Shown one piece after another: positions 32,601 through 40,525 of a stretch of 44,611 bases of DNA. The notes under the pieces are model-generated. The model made no database searches, was not told where the DNA came from, and saw only the letters and a list, made by a program, of their open reading frames with translations. Numbering within the stretch: position 1 is the first letter of the stretch; each line of letters starts with the position of its first letter. The stretch comes from Nonomuraea candida (lineage in GTDB: Bacteria; Actinomycetota; Actinomycetes; Streptosporangiales; Streptosporangiaceae), in assembly GCF_000725485.1 (NCBI RefSeq), contig NZ_JOAG01000062.1, positions 1-44,611 of the forward strand, in the 5' to 3' direction. Position numbers and translations under genes: made by a program.

Positions 32601-34195
32601 AGCGCCTGATCCCCGCCCTGGCGCTGGCCCTGGCCGCGTGCGGCGCCGGGCCGGCCGCCGAGACGGCCGCGTCCACCTCCCTGACCTGGGCCATCGAGAC
32701 CCAGCCGATCACGCTCAACCCGCAGCAGTGGTCGCAGAACAAGGTCAGGCTGCTCGTGTTCAACCAGTTCGACGCGCTGCTGACCCGCCGCGCGGACGGC
32801 TCGTTCGGGCCCTGGCTGGCCAGGGCGTGGCAGGTGTCGGACGACGGGCTGACCTACACCCTCCACCTGCGCGACGACGTGACCTTCCACGACGGCACCC
32901 GGTTCGACGCCGCCTCGGTCAAGGCCAACCTCGACCAGTTCCTCGTGCCGGGCTACAACCCGGCCGTAGCCGCGATCCAGCTCAAGGCGTACAAGGAGGC
33001 GAAGGTCGTCTCACCGCACACCCTGGAGATCACGCTCAAGGAGCCGGACGCGCTCTTCCCCGACTTCCTCGCCTCCCCCTACGCCGGGCAGGTCTCCCCG
33101 GCGTCGCTCAAGAGCGCCAGGGACCTCAAGTTCGGCGGGACCGAGCTGGCCGGCACCGGGCCGTTCGTCCTGGACCGGTACGTGCCCGGCCAGGAGCTCC
33201 ACTACCGGCGCAACCCCGCCTACCGGTGGCCGCCCGACGGAGCCGCCCACCAGGGGCCCGCCCACCTGTCGGAGATCACCTACCGCTTCCTGCCCGAGGC
33301 CGCCGTCCGGGTGGGCGCGCTCACCTCCGGCCAGGTGCAGGTCATCGAGGGCGTGCCCGCCACCGAGGCCGCCCTGATCGGGAAGGACCCCGGCCTCACG
33401 CTGAAGACCGCACTCAACTCCGGCACCTCCTTCTCCTACTACTTCAACACCTCCCGCGCCCCCTTCGACGACCAGCGCGTACGCGAGGCGTTCCGCGAGG
33501 CCGTGGACGTGGACGCGGTGCTGCGCTCGGTCTACCGGGGCACCGCCACCCGGGCGTGGAGCGTCGTCGCCGCGTCCGGCCCGTTCTACGACCCGAGCCT
33601 CGAGAACGCCTACGGCGGCGCCGTGGCCAAGGCCAACGCGCTGCTCGACGCGGCCGGCTGGCGGCAGCGCGACGCCGAGGGCTACCGGGTCAAGGACGGC
33701 CGGCGGCTGACCGTGCGCTCGGTCACCGCCGCCCCGTACGTGCGCGACCGCCGCGACGTCCTCGCCCAGGCCGTGCAGGCCCAGGTCAAGCAGAACGCCG
33801 GGATCGACTTCCAGGTCAGGATCGTGGACCCCGGCACCGCGCAGGAGGCGCTCGACGCCAACGAGTACGAGATCTTCGAGAACTCCCGGGGCGACTCCGA
33901 CGCCGGCGCCGCGCTCAACCTCCTCCTGCCGGGCGAGGGCGCGCTCAACCGGACCCGCTTCTCCGACCCCCGCGTGGAGCGGTGGCTCGCCGAGGCGGGG
34001 GCCGAGTCCGGGCAGGCGCGGCGCAAGGAGCTGTACGCCAGGGTGCAGCGGGCCGTGGTGCGCGAACGGGCCCTCGTCTTCCCGATCTACGTCCCCGCCG
34101 ACCAGATCGCGGCCCGTAAGAGCGTGCACGGGCTGGGCTTCGACCCCGCCTCCGGCACGCCGGCCGGCGCCTACGACGTACGGATCGGCACGTGA
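32597..34195 (+). CDS. ABC importer substrate-binding lipoprotein, family 5 (peptide/nickel type)
   Basis: A 532-residue protein with a short lipoprotein signal (ALALALAAC, Cys15). The SBP family 5 core is seen in WQVSDDGLTYTLHLRDDVTF followed by HDGTRFDAASVKANL, and in YYFNTSRAPFDDQRVREAFR. Members bind peptides, glutathione, nickel chelates or other bulky solutes. With four LLM oxygenases upstream in a cysteine-leader operon, the ligand is probably a large organosulfur compound such as a thioether, sulfone or glutathione-like conjugate (inference). GTG 32597 overlaps the previous stop, and its own stop overlaps the permease (GTGA). Confidence 0.85.
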   Translation: MKRLIPALALALAACGAGPAAETAASTSLTWAIETQPITLNPQQWSQNKVRLLVFNQFDALLTRRADGSFGPWLARAWQVSDDGLTYTLHLRDDVTFHDGTRFDAASVKANLDQFLVPGYNPAVAAIQLKAYKEAKVVSPHTLEITLKEPDALFPDFLASPYAGQVSPASLKSARDLKFGGTELAGTGPFVLDRYVPGQELHYRRNPAYRWPPDGAAHQGPAHLSEITYRFLPEAAVRVGALTSGQVQVIEGVPATEAALIGKDPGLTLKTALNSGTSFSYYFNTSRAPFDDQRVREAFREAVDVDAVLRSVYRGTATRAWSVVAASGPFYDPSLENAYGGAVAKANALLDAAGWRQRDAEGYRVKDGRRLTVRSVTAAPYVRDRRDVLAQAVQAQVKQNAGIDFQVRIVDPGTAQEALDANEYEIFENSRGDSDAGAALNLLLPGEGALNRTRFSDPRVERWLAEAGAESGQARRKELYARVQRAVVRERALVFPIYVPADQIAARKSVHGLGFDPASGTPAGAYDVRIGT

Positions 34196-35097
34196 TCAGG
34201 CGGCTCGGCGCCGGGCTGGCCGTGCTGTGGGCCGCCGCCACCGCCTCCTACCTCGCGCTGCTGCTGGCCCCGGGCGACACCGTGGACGTCCTGGTCGGCG
34301 AGGGGCCGGACACGCCGCAGATCCGGGCCGCGATCGTCCGCGAGTGGGGGCTCGACCGGCCCGGGATCGTGCAGTACCTGGCCTACCTGTGGCGGCTGCT
34401 GCACGGCGACCTCGGGCGGTCGTACCAGTCGCAGCGCGGCGTCGGCGAGATCCTGGCCACCCAGGTCGGGCCGACCGTCCAGCTCACCCTGGCCGCGGCG
34501 GCGGCCGGGGTGACGCTGGCCGGTCTCATCGCGGTCGTCACGGCCGGGCGCGGCCGGGCGGCCCGCGCCGCCGTCTCGGCGGCCGAGCTGGTGGCGGTGT
34601 CGGTGCCGCCGTTCCTGATCGGGATCGTGCTGCTGGCGGTGTTCTCGTTCACGCTCGGCTGGTTCCCCGTCTCGGGCGCCGCCGGGCCCGCCGCGCTCGT
34701 GCTGCCCGCGCTCACGCTCGGGCTGCCCATCGCGGGCGTGCTCGGGCAGGTGCTGCGGGGCGGCCTGGAACGGGCGCTGGAGCAGCCGTTCGCGCTCACC
34801 GCCAGGGCGCGCGGGCTGACCGAGCGGGCGCTGGTCACCCGGCACGCGCTGCGGCACGCGCTCATCCCCGCCGTGACGCTGGCCGGCTGGTTCACCGGCA
34901 GCCTGCTCGGCGGGGCCGTCATCACCGAGGTGCTGTTCGGCCGGCCCGGCCTCGGCCGCGTCGCCGTGGACGCGGTCACGGGGCGGGACATGCCGGTGGT
35001 GATGGCCGTCGTGCTGCTGTCCGCCTGCGTGTACGTGGTCATCAGCACGCTCCTGGACCTGGCCTACCGCGCCATCGACCCGCAAACCCGGAGCTGA
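34192..35097 (+). CDS. ABC importer permease, DppB/NikB-like
   Basis: A 301-residue membrane protein with about six helices. Features are LLLAPGDTVDVLVGEGPDTP (first periplasmic loop), GDLGRSYQSQRGVGEILA, and the coupling loop FALTARARGLTERALVTRHA followed by LRHALIPAV. These are all typical of the first permease in peptide/nickel systems. GTG 34192 overlaps the binding-protein stop. It pairs with the next permease 3 nt downstream. Confidence 0.88.
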   Translation: MIRRLGAGLAVLWAAATASYLALLLAPGDTVDVLVGEGPDTPQIRAAIVREWGLDRPGIVQYLAYLWRLLHGDLGRSYQSQRGVGEILATQVGPTVQLTLAAAAAGVTLAGLIAVVTAGRGRAARAAVSAAELVAVSVPPFLIGIVLLAVFSFTLGWFPVSGAAGPAALVLPALTLGLPIAGVLGQVLRGGLERALEQPFALTARARGLTERALVTRHALRHALIPAVTLAGWFTGSLLGGAVITEVLFGRPGLGRVAVDAVTGRDMPVVMAVVLLSACVYVVISTLLDLAYRAIDPQTRS

Positions 35098-35100
35098 TCC

Positions 35101-35973
35101 ATGCCCGCCCCCACACCCACAGCCCTGCCCGCGGCACCGCCGGCGGCGGTCCGGAGGAGGCGTCCTCGGAGCGCGGTGCTGCCGCCGCTGCTCCCGTCCG
35201 CGCTGCTCGGCCTGGTCGCGCTGGCCGTGGCCGTGCCGGGCCTGCTCGCCGGCGCCGACCCCCTGGCCGCCGACCCGCTCGCCGCGCTCGCGCCGCCCGG
35301 CCCCGGGCACTGGTTCGGCAGCGACCACCTCGGCCGCGACGTCCTGGCCAGGGTCGTGCACGGCGCCCGCCACTCCATCAGCATCGGCGTCGTGGCCACC
35401 GCCCTGGCCGTCACCTCCGGCGTGCTGCTCGGCCTGGCCGCCGGGCTGTCGCCCCGGTGGCTGGACGAGGCCCTGGCCCGCGCGTTCGACGTCCTGTCCA
35501 CCCTGCCCGAGCTGCTGCTCGCCCTGCTCGTCGTGGCGATCACCGGCCCCGGCACCGCGAACGTGATCTTCGCCATCGCCGTCGCCCAGATCCCCGCCTA
35601 CGCCCGCGTGATCCGCGCCCAGACCTTCGTCGTGCGCCGCTCCGGCTGCGTCGAGCAGGCCGTCACGTTCGGCCGCGGCCGCCTGGCGATCACCGCCGGG
35701 CACGTGCTCCCGAATGTGCTCGGGCCCATCCCCGTGCTGGCCACGATCGGGCTCGGCACGGCGATCATCGCCGGGTCGGGGCTCAGCTTCCTCGGCATGG
35801 GACCGCAGCCCCCGGCCGCGGAGTGGGGCGCCATGCTCTCCGAGGCCCGCGACTACCTGCGGGTGGCCTGGTGGGAGGCGCTGTTCCCGGGCCTGGCGAT
35901 CACGCTGACCGTCGCCTGCCTGACCGTGGTGGGCCGCCGCCTCCAGCGCCGCTTCGAAGGAAGGACACCATGA
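35101..35973 (+). CDS. ABC importer permease, DppC/NikC-like
   Basis: A 290-residue membrane protein. A Pro/Arg-rich N-terminal tail is followed by helix 1 (LLPSALLGLVALAVAVPGLL). The family motif HWFGSDHLGRDVLARVVHGA is at about residues 70-89, and the coupling region is SGCVEQAVTFGRGRLAITAG. The loop FLGMGPQPPAAEWGAMLSEA is also characteristic of DppC proteins. ATG 35101 is 3 nt after the preceding stop. The stop overlaps the ATPase ATG (35970). Confidence 0.88.
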   Translation: MPAPTPTALPAAPPAAVRRRRPRSAVLPPLLPSALLGLVALAVAVPGLLAGADPLAADPLAALAPPGPGHWFGSDHLGRDVLARVVHGARHSISIGVVATALAVTSGVLLGLAAGLSPRWLDEALARAFDVLSTLPELLLALLVVAITGPGTANVIFAIAVAQIPAYARVIRAQTFVVRRSGCVEQAVTFGRGRLAITAGHVLPNVLGPIPVLATIGLGTAIIAGSGLSFLGMGPQPPAAEWGAMLSEARDYLRVAWWEALFPGLAITLTVACLTVVGRRLQRRFEGRTP

Positions 35974-37973
35974 CCACCACCCACGACCAGGACCTCCCGC
36001 CCACCCCACCCGACGACCCCCCGATCGCCCATGCCCCGGCGCCCGGCACGGAAGACCCCGGCAGGTCCGAGCCCGGCACCGGAGACCTCGGCAGGTCCGT
36101 GCCCGGCACCGGAGACCTCGGCAGGTCCGTGCCCGGCACCGGGGACCTCGGCGGGTTCGGGCCCGGGGCGGCGGATCTTCGTGCCGGCGGGCCCGGTGGC
36201 GGGGACGGGCGGGCGCTGGTCGCCGTGGAGGATCTGTGGGTGGGGTTCGGCGGGGTGGAGGTGGTGCGGGGGGTCTCGTTGTCCGTCGCGCCGGGTGAGT
36301 GCGTGGCGATCGTCGGGGAGTCCGGCTCGGGCAAGAGCGTCACGGCGCGGACCCTGCTCGGGCTGGCCGGTCCCGGCGCGGACGTGCGGGCGTCGGCGTT
36401 CACGGTCGCGGGCCAGGACGCGCTCGGGTTCGGGCCGCGCGAGTGGCGGGCGCTGCGGGGAAGGTTCGCCGGGCTGGTGCTGCAGGACGCGCTGGTCTCG
36501 CTCGACCCCCTGCGCACCGTGGGCGCGGAGATCGCCGAGGTGCTGGCCGTCCACGACGTGGTGCCCCGGGCCTGGCGGGGGAGCAGAGTGCTGGAGCTGC
36601 TGGAGTCGGTCGGCGTGCCGGAGCCCGAGGTACGCGCCCGGCAGCGCCCGCACGAGCTCTCCGGCGGGCTGCGGCAGCGGGTGCTGATCGCCTCCGCCAT
36701 CGCGGCCGAGCCCGAGCTGATCATCGCCGACGAGCCGACCACGGCGCTCGACGTCACCGTGCAGGCCCAGGTCCTGCGCCTGCTGGCCGAGCGCCGGGCG
36801 GCGGGCAGCGCGCTGCTGCTGATCAGCCACGATCTGGCCGTCGTCGGCTCGATCGCCGACCGCGTCCTCGTCATGCGGGAAGGCCGCGTCGTCGAGGAGG
36901 GCCCCGCCCCGGACGTGCTCGTCGCGCCCGCGCACGCCTACACGCGCGCCCTGCTCGCGGCGGTCCCGTCGGCCGCCTCACGCGGCACCCGCCTCACGGA
37001 CGGCACCCCCCTGCCCCGACGCCCCGCCCCACCCGAACCACCATCGTCCCCGGCCACTCCTGCCCGGGCCGGTGTCCAGCCGTCCGGCCTCGCAGGCGAT
37101 CGGGCCGCGCGGTCGTATGGCGCGGCGGCGCCGGGCAAAGGGGTGGAGGCGCCGGGGCCAGGGGTGGGGGCGGTTCCGGTGCTCGTGGGGGCCGGGCTGG
37201 GACGTTCCTACGGTTCGCGGCGGGTGGTCGATGACGTCTCGTTCGTGCTGCATCGGGGCGAGACGCTCGGCGTCGTGGGCGAGTCCGGCTCGGGCAAGAC
37301 CACGCTCGCCCGCCTGGCCCTGGCCCTGCTCGAACCGGACCAGGGCCGGGTCAGCCTGCTCGGCGGGCCCTGGAGCGGCCTGCGCGAGCGGGAGCGCCGC
37401 CCCCGCCGCCCCCGCATCCAGCTCATCTCCCAGAACCCGCTGGACTCCTTCGACCCCCGGCACACCGCCGGCCGCCTGATCGCCGAGCCGCTGCGGCTGC
37501 CCGGGCGCGAGCGCCGGGCCCGGGTGCTGGACCTGCTGGCCCGCGTCGGCCTCCCGCCGGACATGGCCGCCCGGCACCCGCGCGAGCTGTCCGGCGGCCA
37601 GCGCCAGCGGATCGCCATCGCCCGCGCGCTCGGCCCCCGCCCCGACGTGCTCGTCGCCGACGAGCCCGTCTCCGCGCTGGACGTCTCCGTGCAGGCCCAG
37701 GTGCTCGACCTGCTGGCCGAGCTCCAGGCCGAGTACGGCACCGCGATGGTGTTCATCTCCCACGACCTGGGTGTCGTCCACCACCTCGCGGACCGGGTGC
37801 TGGTCATGAAGGACGGCCGGGTCGTGGAGGAGGGCGACGTGGCGGAGGTGTTCGCCCGGCCGCGCCACCCGTACACGCGGGAGCTGGTGGCGGCCGTGCC
37901 CCGGCTGCCCGCGGGCCGGCCGGCGGGCAGCCGGGGCACGGCGGCGGAACAGCGGGTGGGCGCGGGAACGTGA
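35970..37973 (+). CDS. Fused two-domain ABC ATPase (DppD-DppF type)
   Basis: A 667-residue protein with two complete ABC domains. The first Walker A is GESGSGKS (116-123), with signature HELSGGLRQRV and Walker B LIIADEPTTALD. The second is GESGSGKT (437-444), with ELSGGQRQRIAIA and VLVADEPVSALD. Each half ends with the oligopeptide-type region (AHAYTRALLAAVP, RHPYTRELVAAVP). The linker is Pro/Gly-rich. The first about 75 residues are disordered and include a three-fold PGTGDLGRSV repeat (DNA 36061-36150). It energises the peptide/nickel-type importer. ATG 35970 is in an ATGA overlap. Confidence 0.88.
   Translation: MTTTHDQDLPPTPPDDPPIAHAPAPGTEDPGRSEPGTGDLGRSVPGTGDLGRSVPGTGDLGGFGPGAADLRAGGPGGGDGRALVAVEDLWVGFGGVEVVRGVSLSVAPGECVAIVGESGSGKSVTARTLLGLAGPGADVRASAFTVAGQDALGFGPREWRALRGRFAGLVLQDALVSLDPLRTVGAEIAEVLAVHDVVPRAWRGSRVLELLESVGVPEPEVRARQRPHELSGGLRQRVLIASAIAAEPELIIADEPTTALDVTVQAQVLRLLAERRAAGSALLLISHDLAVVGSIADRVLVMREGRVVEEGPAPDVLVAPAHAYTRALLAAVPSAASRGTRLTDGTPLPRRPAPPEPPSSPATPARAGVQPSGLAGDRAARSYGAAAPGKGVEAPGPGVGAVPVLVGAGLGRSYGSRRVVDDVSFVLHRGETLGVVGESGSGKTTLARLALALLEPDQGRVSLLGGPWSGLRERERRPRRPRIQLISQNPLDSFDPRHTAGRLIAEPLRLPGRERRARVLDLLARVGLPPDMAARHPRELSGGQRQRIAIARALGPRPDVLVADEPVSALDVSVQAQVLDLLAELQAEYGTAMVFISHDLGVVHHLADRVLVMKDGRVVEEGDVAEVFARPRHPYTRELVAAVPRLPAGRPAGSRGTAAEQRVGAGT
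36061..36150 (+). repeat. 30-bp tandem repeat, three copies, in the ATPase N-terminus
   Basis: The 30-bp unit starts GCAGGTCC and contains GCCCGGCACCGGAGACCTCG. Copies at 36061, 36091 and 36121 are nearly identical, with a partial one before them. It encodes ten residues per copy, so copy-number change keeps the frame. Confidence 0.9.
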
Positions 37974-38042
37974 GCCCGCCGGGCGGAGGCCCTTGCCGGG
38001 TGTCGTGAGGTGCGGCCCCCGGCTACGCGCCCGGAGCGGCTC

Positions 38043-38336
38043 TCAGCACCCGGCCGAGCCGACGTACTTGATCGGCCAGTTGACCGAGGTGCCCGAGGTC
38101 TGGCCGATCGGCACGCAGGGGCCGGTGATCAGGATGGTGCCGGTGTGGTGCTGAGCGTGCACGACCACCATGTGCTTGCCCGTGCCGGAGGTGCAGAGGC
38201 TGGACGCCCAGTTCGAGGTGTGGTGGGTGCTGCAGCCGGAGGGGCCGGCCAGGGCGGTGCCGGGGGTGAGCGCCGCGATGCCCAGACCGAGGGCGGCGAT
38301 GCTCGACAGGGTCGCGACGCGACGACGAAGGCTCAT
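38043..38336 (-). CDS. Small secreted protein with four cysteines
   Basis: A 97-residue protein with a signal peptide of about 30 residues ending TPGTALA. The mature part of about 67 residues has C35, C48, C74 and the C-terminal C97, probably two disulfides, and is rich in Ser, Thr and His (STHHTSNWASS, VVVHAQHHTGTILIT). No known domain. ATG 38336 follows GGGGAG. A perfect palindrome, TTAGGAAA-C-TTTCCTAA, lies 27 nt upstream of the start. It is probably an extracellular or wall-associated protein controlled by that operator. It is convergent with the ABC operon. Confidence 0.65.
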   Translation of the reverse strand: MSLRRRVATLSSIAALGLGIAALTPGTALAGPSGCSTHHTSNWASSLCTSGTGKHMVVVHAQHHTGTILITGPCVPIGQTSGTSVNWPIKYVGSAGC

Positions 38337-38362
38337 GATGCATCTCCCCAGGGCGTGAACTC

Positions 38363-38379
38363 TTAGGAAACTTTCCTAA
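38363..38379. promoter_or_regulatory. Perfect palindrome TTAGGAAA-C-TTTCCTAA
   Basis: Eight-base arms around one base, just upstream of the leftward small secreted gene. The symmetry and AT-rich composition in a GC-rich genome make it a strong operator candidate, most like sites of ROK- or LacI-type sugar regulators. The cognate protein is not in the window. Confidence 0.65.
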
Positions 38380-38581
38380 AGGAAAGCTAGATCGCGCGAT
38401 CCGGAAGGTCAACGTCTCCGGCGGCGGCACCGATGACGGCTCGCGACGGATGGCCGAGATCGAGGGGAAATAGGGCGGGAGTTTTCGGTCGGAGTCAGAC
38501 ACAATTGGCGATGTGTGCCCTCTTTAACAACTTTGGCGGCACGCGACTGGTTTATGGTTCATCGAGCGATTGGCGAGACGC

Positions 38582-39289
38582 ATGGCGGGCGAGCGCAGAC
38601 GTAAGGTCCTCGTGGTGCGGGGCGGCTGGGAAGGCCACGTCCCGGTGGCGGCCACCGACCTCTTCGTGCCCTTCCTGGAGAAGAACGGCTACGAGGTGCG
38701 GCTGTCGGACAGCCCCGCGCCTTACGCGGACCCCGCGTACATGTCCGACGTCGACCTCATCGTGCAGTGCTACACGATGGGCGCCATCGAGCAGGCCGAG
38801 CTCAAGGGCCTGCGCGCCGCGATCGAGGCGGGCACCGGGCTGGCCGGCTGGCACGGCGGGATCGCCGACTCCTACCGCAACTCCTCCGACTACCTGCACC
38901 TCATCGGCGGCCAGTTCGCCTGCCACCCCGGCAAGCACCCCGACGACGAGGACGCGGGCACCGAACGGCACAACTTCGTCCCGTACACGGTGAACATGCT
39001 GCCCGAGGCGGCCGCGCACCCGATCACCGAGGGGATCGGCGACTTCGACCTCGTCACCGAGCAGTACTGGGTGCTGACCGACGACTACATCGACGTGCTG
39101 GCCACCACGACCCAGAAGGTGCGCCCCTGGGACCCCTGGCACCGCGAGGTGACCTCGCCGGCGATCTGGACCCGGCGCTGGGGCAAGGGCCGGATCTTCG
39201 TCGCCACGCCGGGGCACAGCCTCGACGTCCTGGAGCACGACAGCGTGCGCACCATCATCGAGAGGGGCATGTTGTGGGCCAGCCGCTGA
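38582..39289 (+). CDS. ThuA-domain protein
   Basis: A 235-residue protein with a glutamine-amidotransferase-like fold: RKVLVVRGGWEGHVPVAATD, LIVQCYTMGAIEQAELKGLR, TGLAGWHGGIADSYRNSSDY and GKGRIFVATPGHSLDVLEHD. ThuA proteins are linked to sugar (trehalose-like) catabolism, though the reaction is not settled for most members. ATG 38582 is the chosen start, but TTG 38570 in frame is possible since neither has a strong ribosome site. An imperfect repeat ACACA-N8-TGTGT (38499-38516) is upstream. It overlaps the next dehydrogenase gene by 16 nt, and this pair is common in sugar operons. Confidence 0.8.
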   Translation: MAGERRRKVLVVRGGWEGHVPVAATDLFVPFLEKNGYEVRLSDSPAPYADPAYMSDVDLIVQCYTMGAIEQAELKGLRAAIEAGTGLAGWHGGIADSYRNSSDYLHLIGGQFACHPGKHPDDEDAGTERHNFVPYTVNMLPEAAAHPITEGIGDFDLVTEQYWVLTDDYIDVLATTTQKVRPWDPWHREVTSPAIWTRRWGKGRIFVATPGHSLDVLEHDSVRTIIERGMLWASR

Positions 39290-40368
39290 ACGTGGGCATC
39301 GTGGGCTGCGGGGCCATCTCGGCCCAGTACCTGACCACCATCGACCGGCTGCCGCAGGTGCGGCTGGTCGCGGTGGCCGACCTGGACCTCGACCGGGCGC
39401 GGGAGGCGGCGCGGCCGTACCCGGGCGTCGCGGCGACGGGCGTGGCCGAGCTGCTGGCCGACCCGGGGGTGGACGTCGTGCTGAACCTCACCGTCCCGGC
39501 CGCCCACGCCGACGTCGCGCTGCGCGCGATCGCGGCGGGCAAGGACGTCTACTGCGAGAAGCCGCTGGCCGCCACCGGCGAGGAGGCGCGGCGGGTGCTG
39601 GAGGCGGCGCGGGCGGCGGGCGTACGGGTCGGCTGCGCCCCCGACACCGTCCTCGGCACCGGTACGCAGACCGCCCGCCAGGCCATCGACGACGGCCTGA
39701 TCGGCCGGCCGGTGGCGGCCATGGCGACGATGGTGACGCCCGGCCACGAGCGCTGGCACCCCAACCCCGACTTCTACTACGTGCCGGGCGGCGGCCCGCT
39801 CCTGGACATGGGCCCGTACTACGTCAGCAGCCTGGTGACGCTGCTCGGGCCCGTGGCGTCGGTGATCGGCGCGGCGAGCCGCACGCGGGCCAAGCGCACG
39901 ATCGGCTCCGGCCCCCGCCAGGGCGAGGAGATCCCGGTCACCGTGGACACCCACGTCACCGGCGTGCTCGTGCACGAGTCCGGCGCGCTGTCCACGCTGG
40001 TGATGAGCTTCGACGCGGTGGACACCCGGGCGCCCAACATCGAGGTGCACGGCGAGCGCGGCTCGCTCGTCGTGCCCGACCCCAACCGCTTCGACGGGGA
40101 CGTCCTGCTGACCCGGCTCGGCGACGACGGCCCGAGAGAACTGCCCGTGTCGGCCGGGTACGCCGGCGCGGGCCGGGGCGTGGGCCTGATCGACTTCCTG
40201 GCCGACCGGGAGCCGAGGGCGGGCGGGACGCTGGCCTTCCACGTGCTCGACGTCATGGAGTCGCTGCTCGCCTCGGCGCACACCGGCCGGTCGCTGGACG
40301 TCGGGAGCACCTGCGAACGGCCCCGGCCGGTCGCGCTGGGCGACCCCGCCGCCGCGGACCGGCCGTAA
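39274..40368 (+). CDS. Gfo/Idh/MocA-family oxidoreductase
   Basis: A 364-residue protein. The Rossmann motif is NVGIVGCGAISAQYL, the catalytic EKP is in KDVYCEKPLAATGEE, and the C-terminal beta-sheet half contains PGGGPLLDMGPYYVSSLVTL and IEVHGERGSLVVPDPNRFDG. It oxidises a sugar or cyclitol with NAD(P), probably together with the ThuA partner. GTG 39274 is chosen because it places the Rossmann strand at residues 5-12 and overlaps the ThuA gene by 16 nt. The last codons and stop (TAA) are inside a 17-bp tandem repeat. Confidence 0.82.
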   Translation: MGQPLNVGIVGCGAISAQYLTTIDRLPQVRLVAVADLDLDRAREAARPYPGVAATGVAELLADPGVDVVLNLTVPAAHADVALRAIAAGKDVYCEKPLAATGEEARRVLEAARAAGVRVGCAPDTVLGTGTQTARQAIDDGLIGRPVAAMATMVTPGHERWHPNPDFYYVPGGGPLLDMGPYYVSSLVTLLGPVASVIGAASRTRAKRTIGSGPRQGEEIPVTVDTHVTGVLVHESGALSTLVMSFDAVDTRAPNIEVHGERGSLVVPDPNRFDGDVLLTRLGDDGPRELPVSAGYAGAGRGVGLIDFLADREPRAGGTLAFHVLDVMESLLASAHTGRSLDVGSTCERPRPVALGDPAAADRP

Positions 40369-40423
40369 CCCCGGACCGGCCATAACCCCGGGCCGGCCTG
40401 TACCCCGGGCCGGCCTGGACCCG
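40356..40423. repeat. 17-bp tandem repeat, four copies, at a gene 3' end
   Basis: Units of 17 bp run 40356-40372, 40373-40389, 40390-40406 and 40407-40423. They begin GGACCGGCC or GGGCCGGCC and continue TAACCCC or similar. The first unit includes the dehydrogenase stop codon. The period equals that of the array at 15471, which also begins at a stop codon. Confidence 0.85.
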
Positions 40424-40525
40424 CTCCCGCGGCGCAAGGAACCCCGGCGAGGGTGGTCTCCCGCGGGCGCGGCGCAGCGTTTACGTTGGCAGGTGGTGAT
40501 CCGCGCAAATGCGTCAGGAGACGAC

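Noticed and set aside
38499..38516. ACACA-N8-TGTGT as an operator for the ThuA gene
   Set aside because: The arms are only five bases and no second copy is seen; too weak to list as its own feature.
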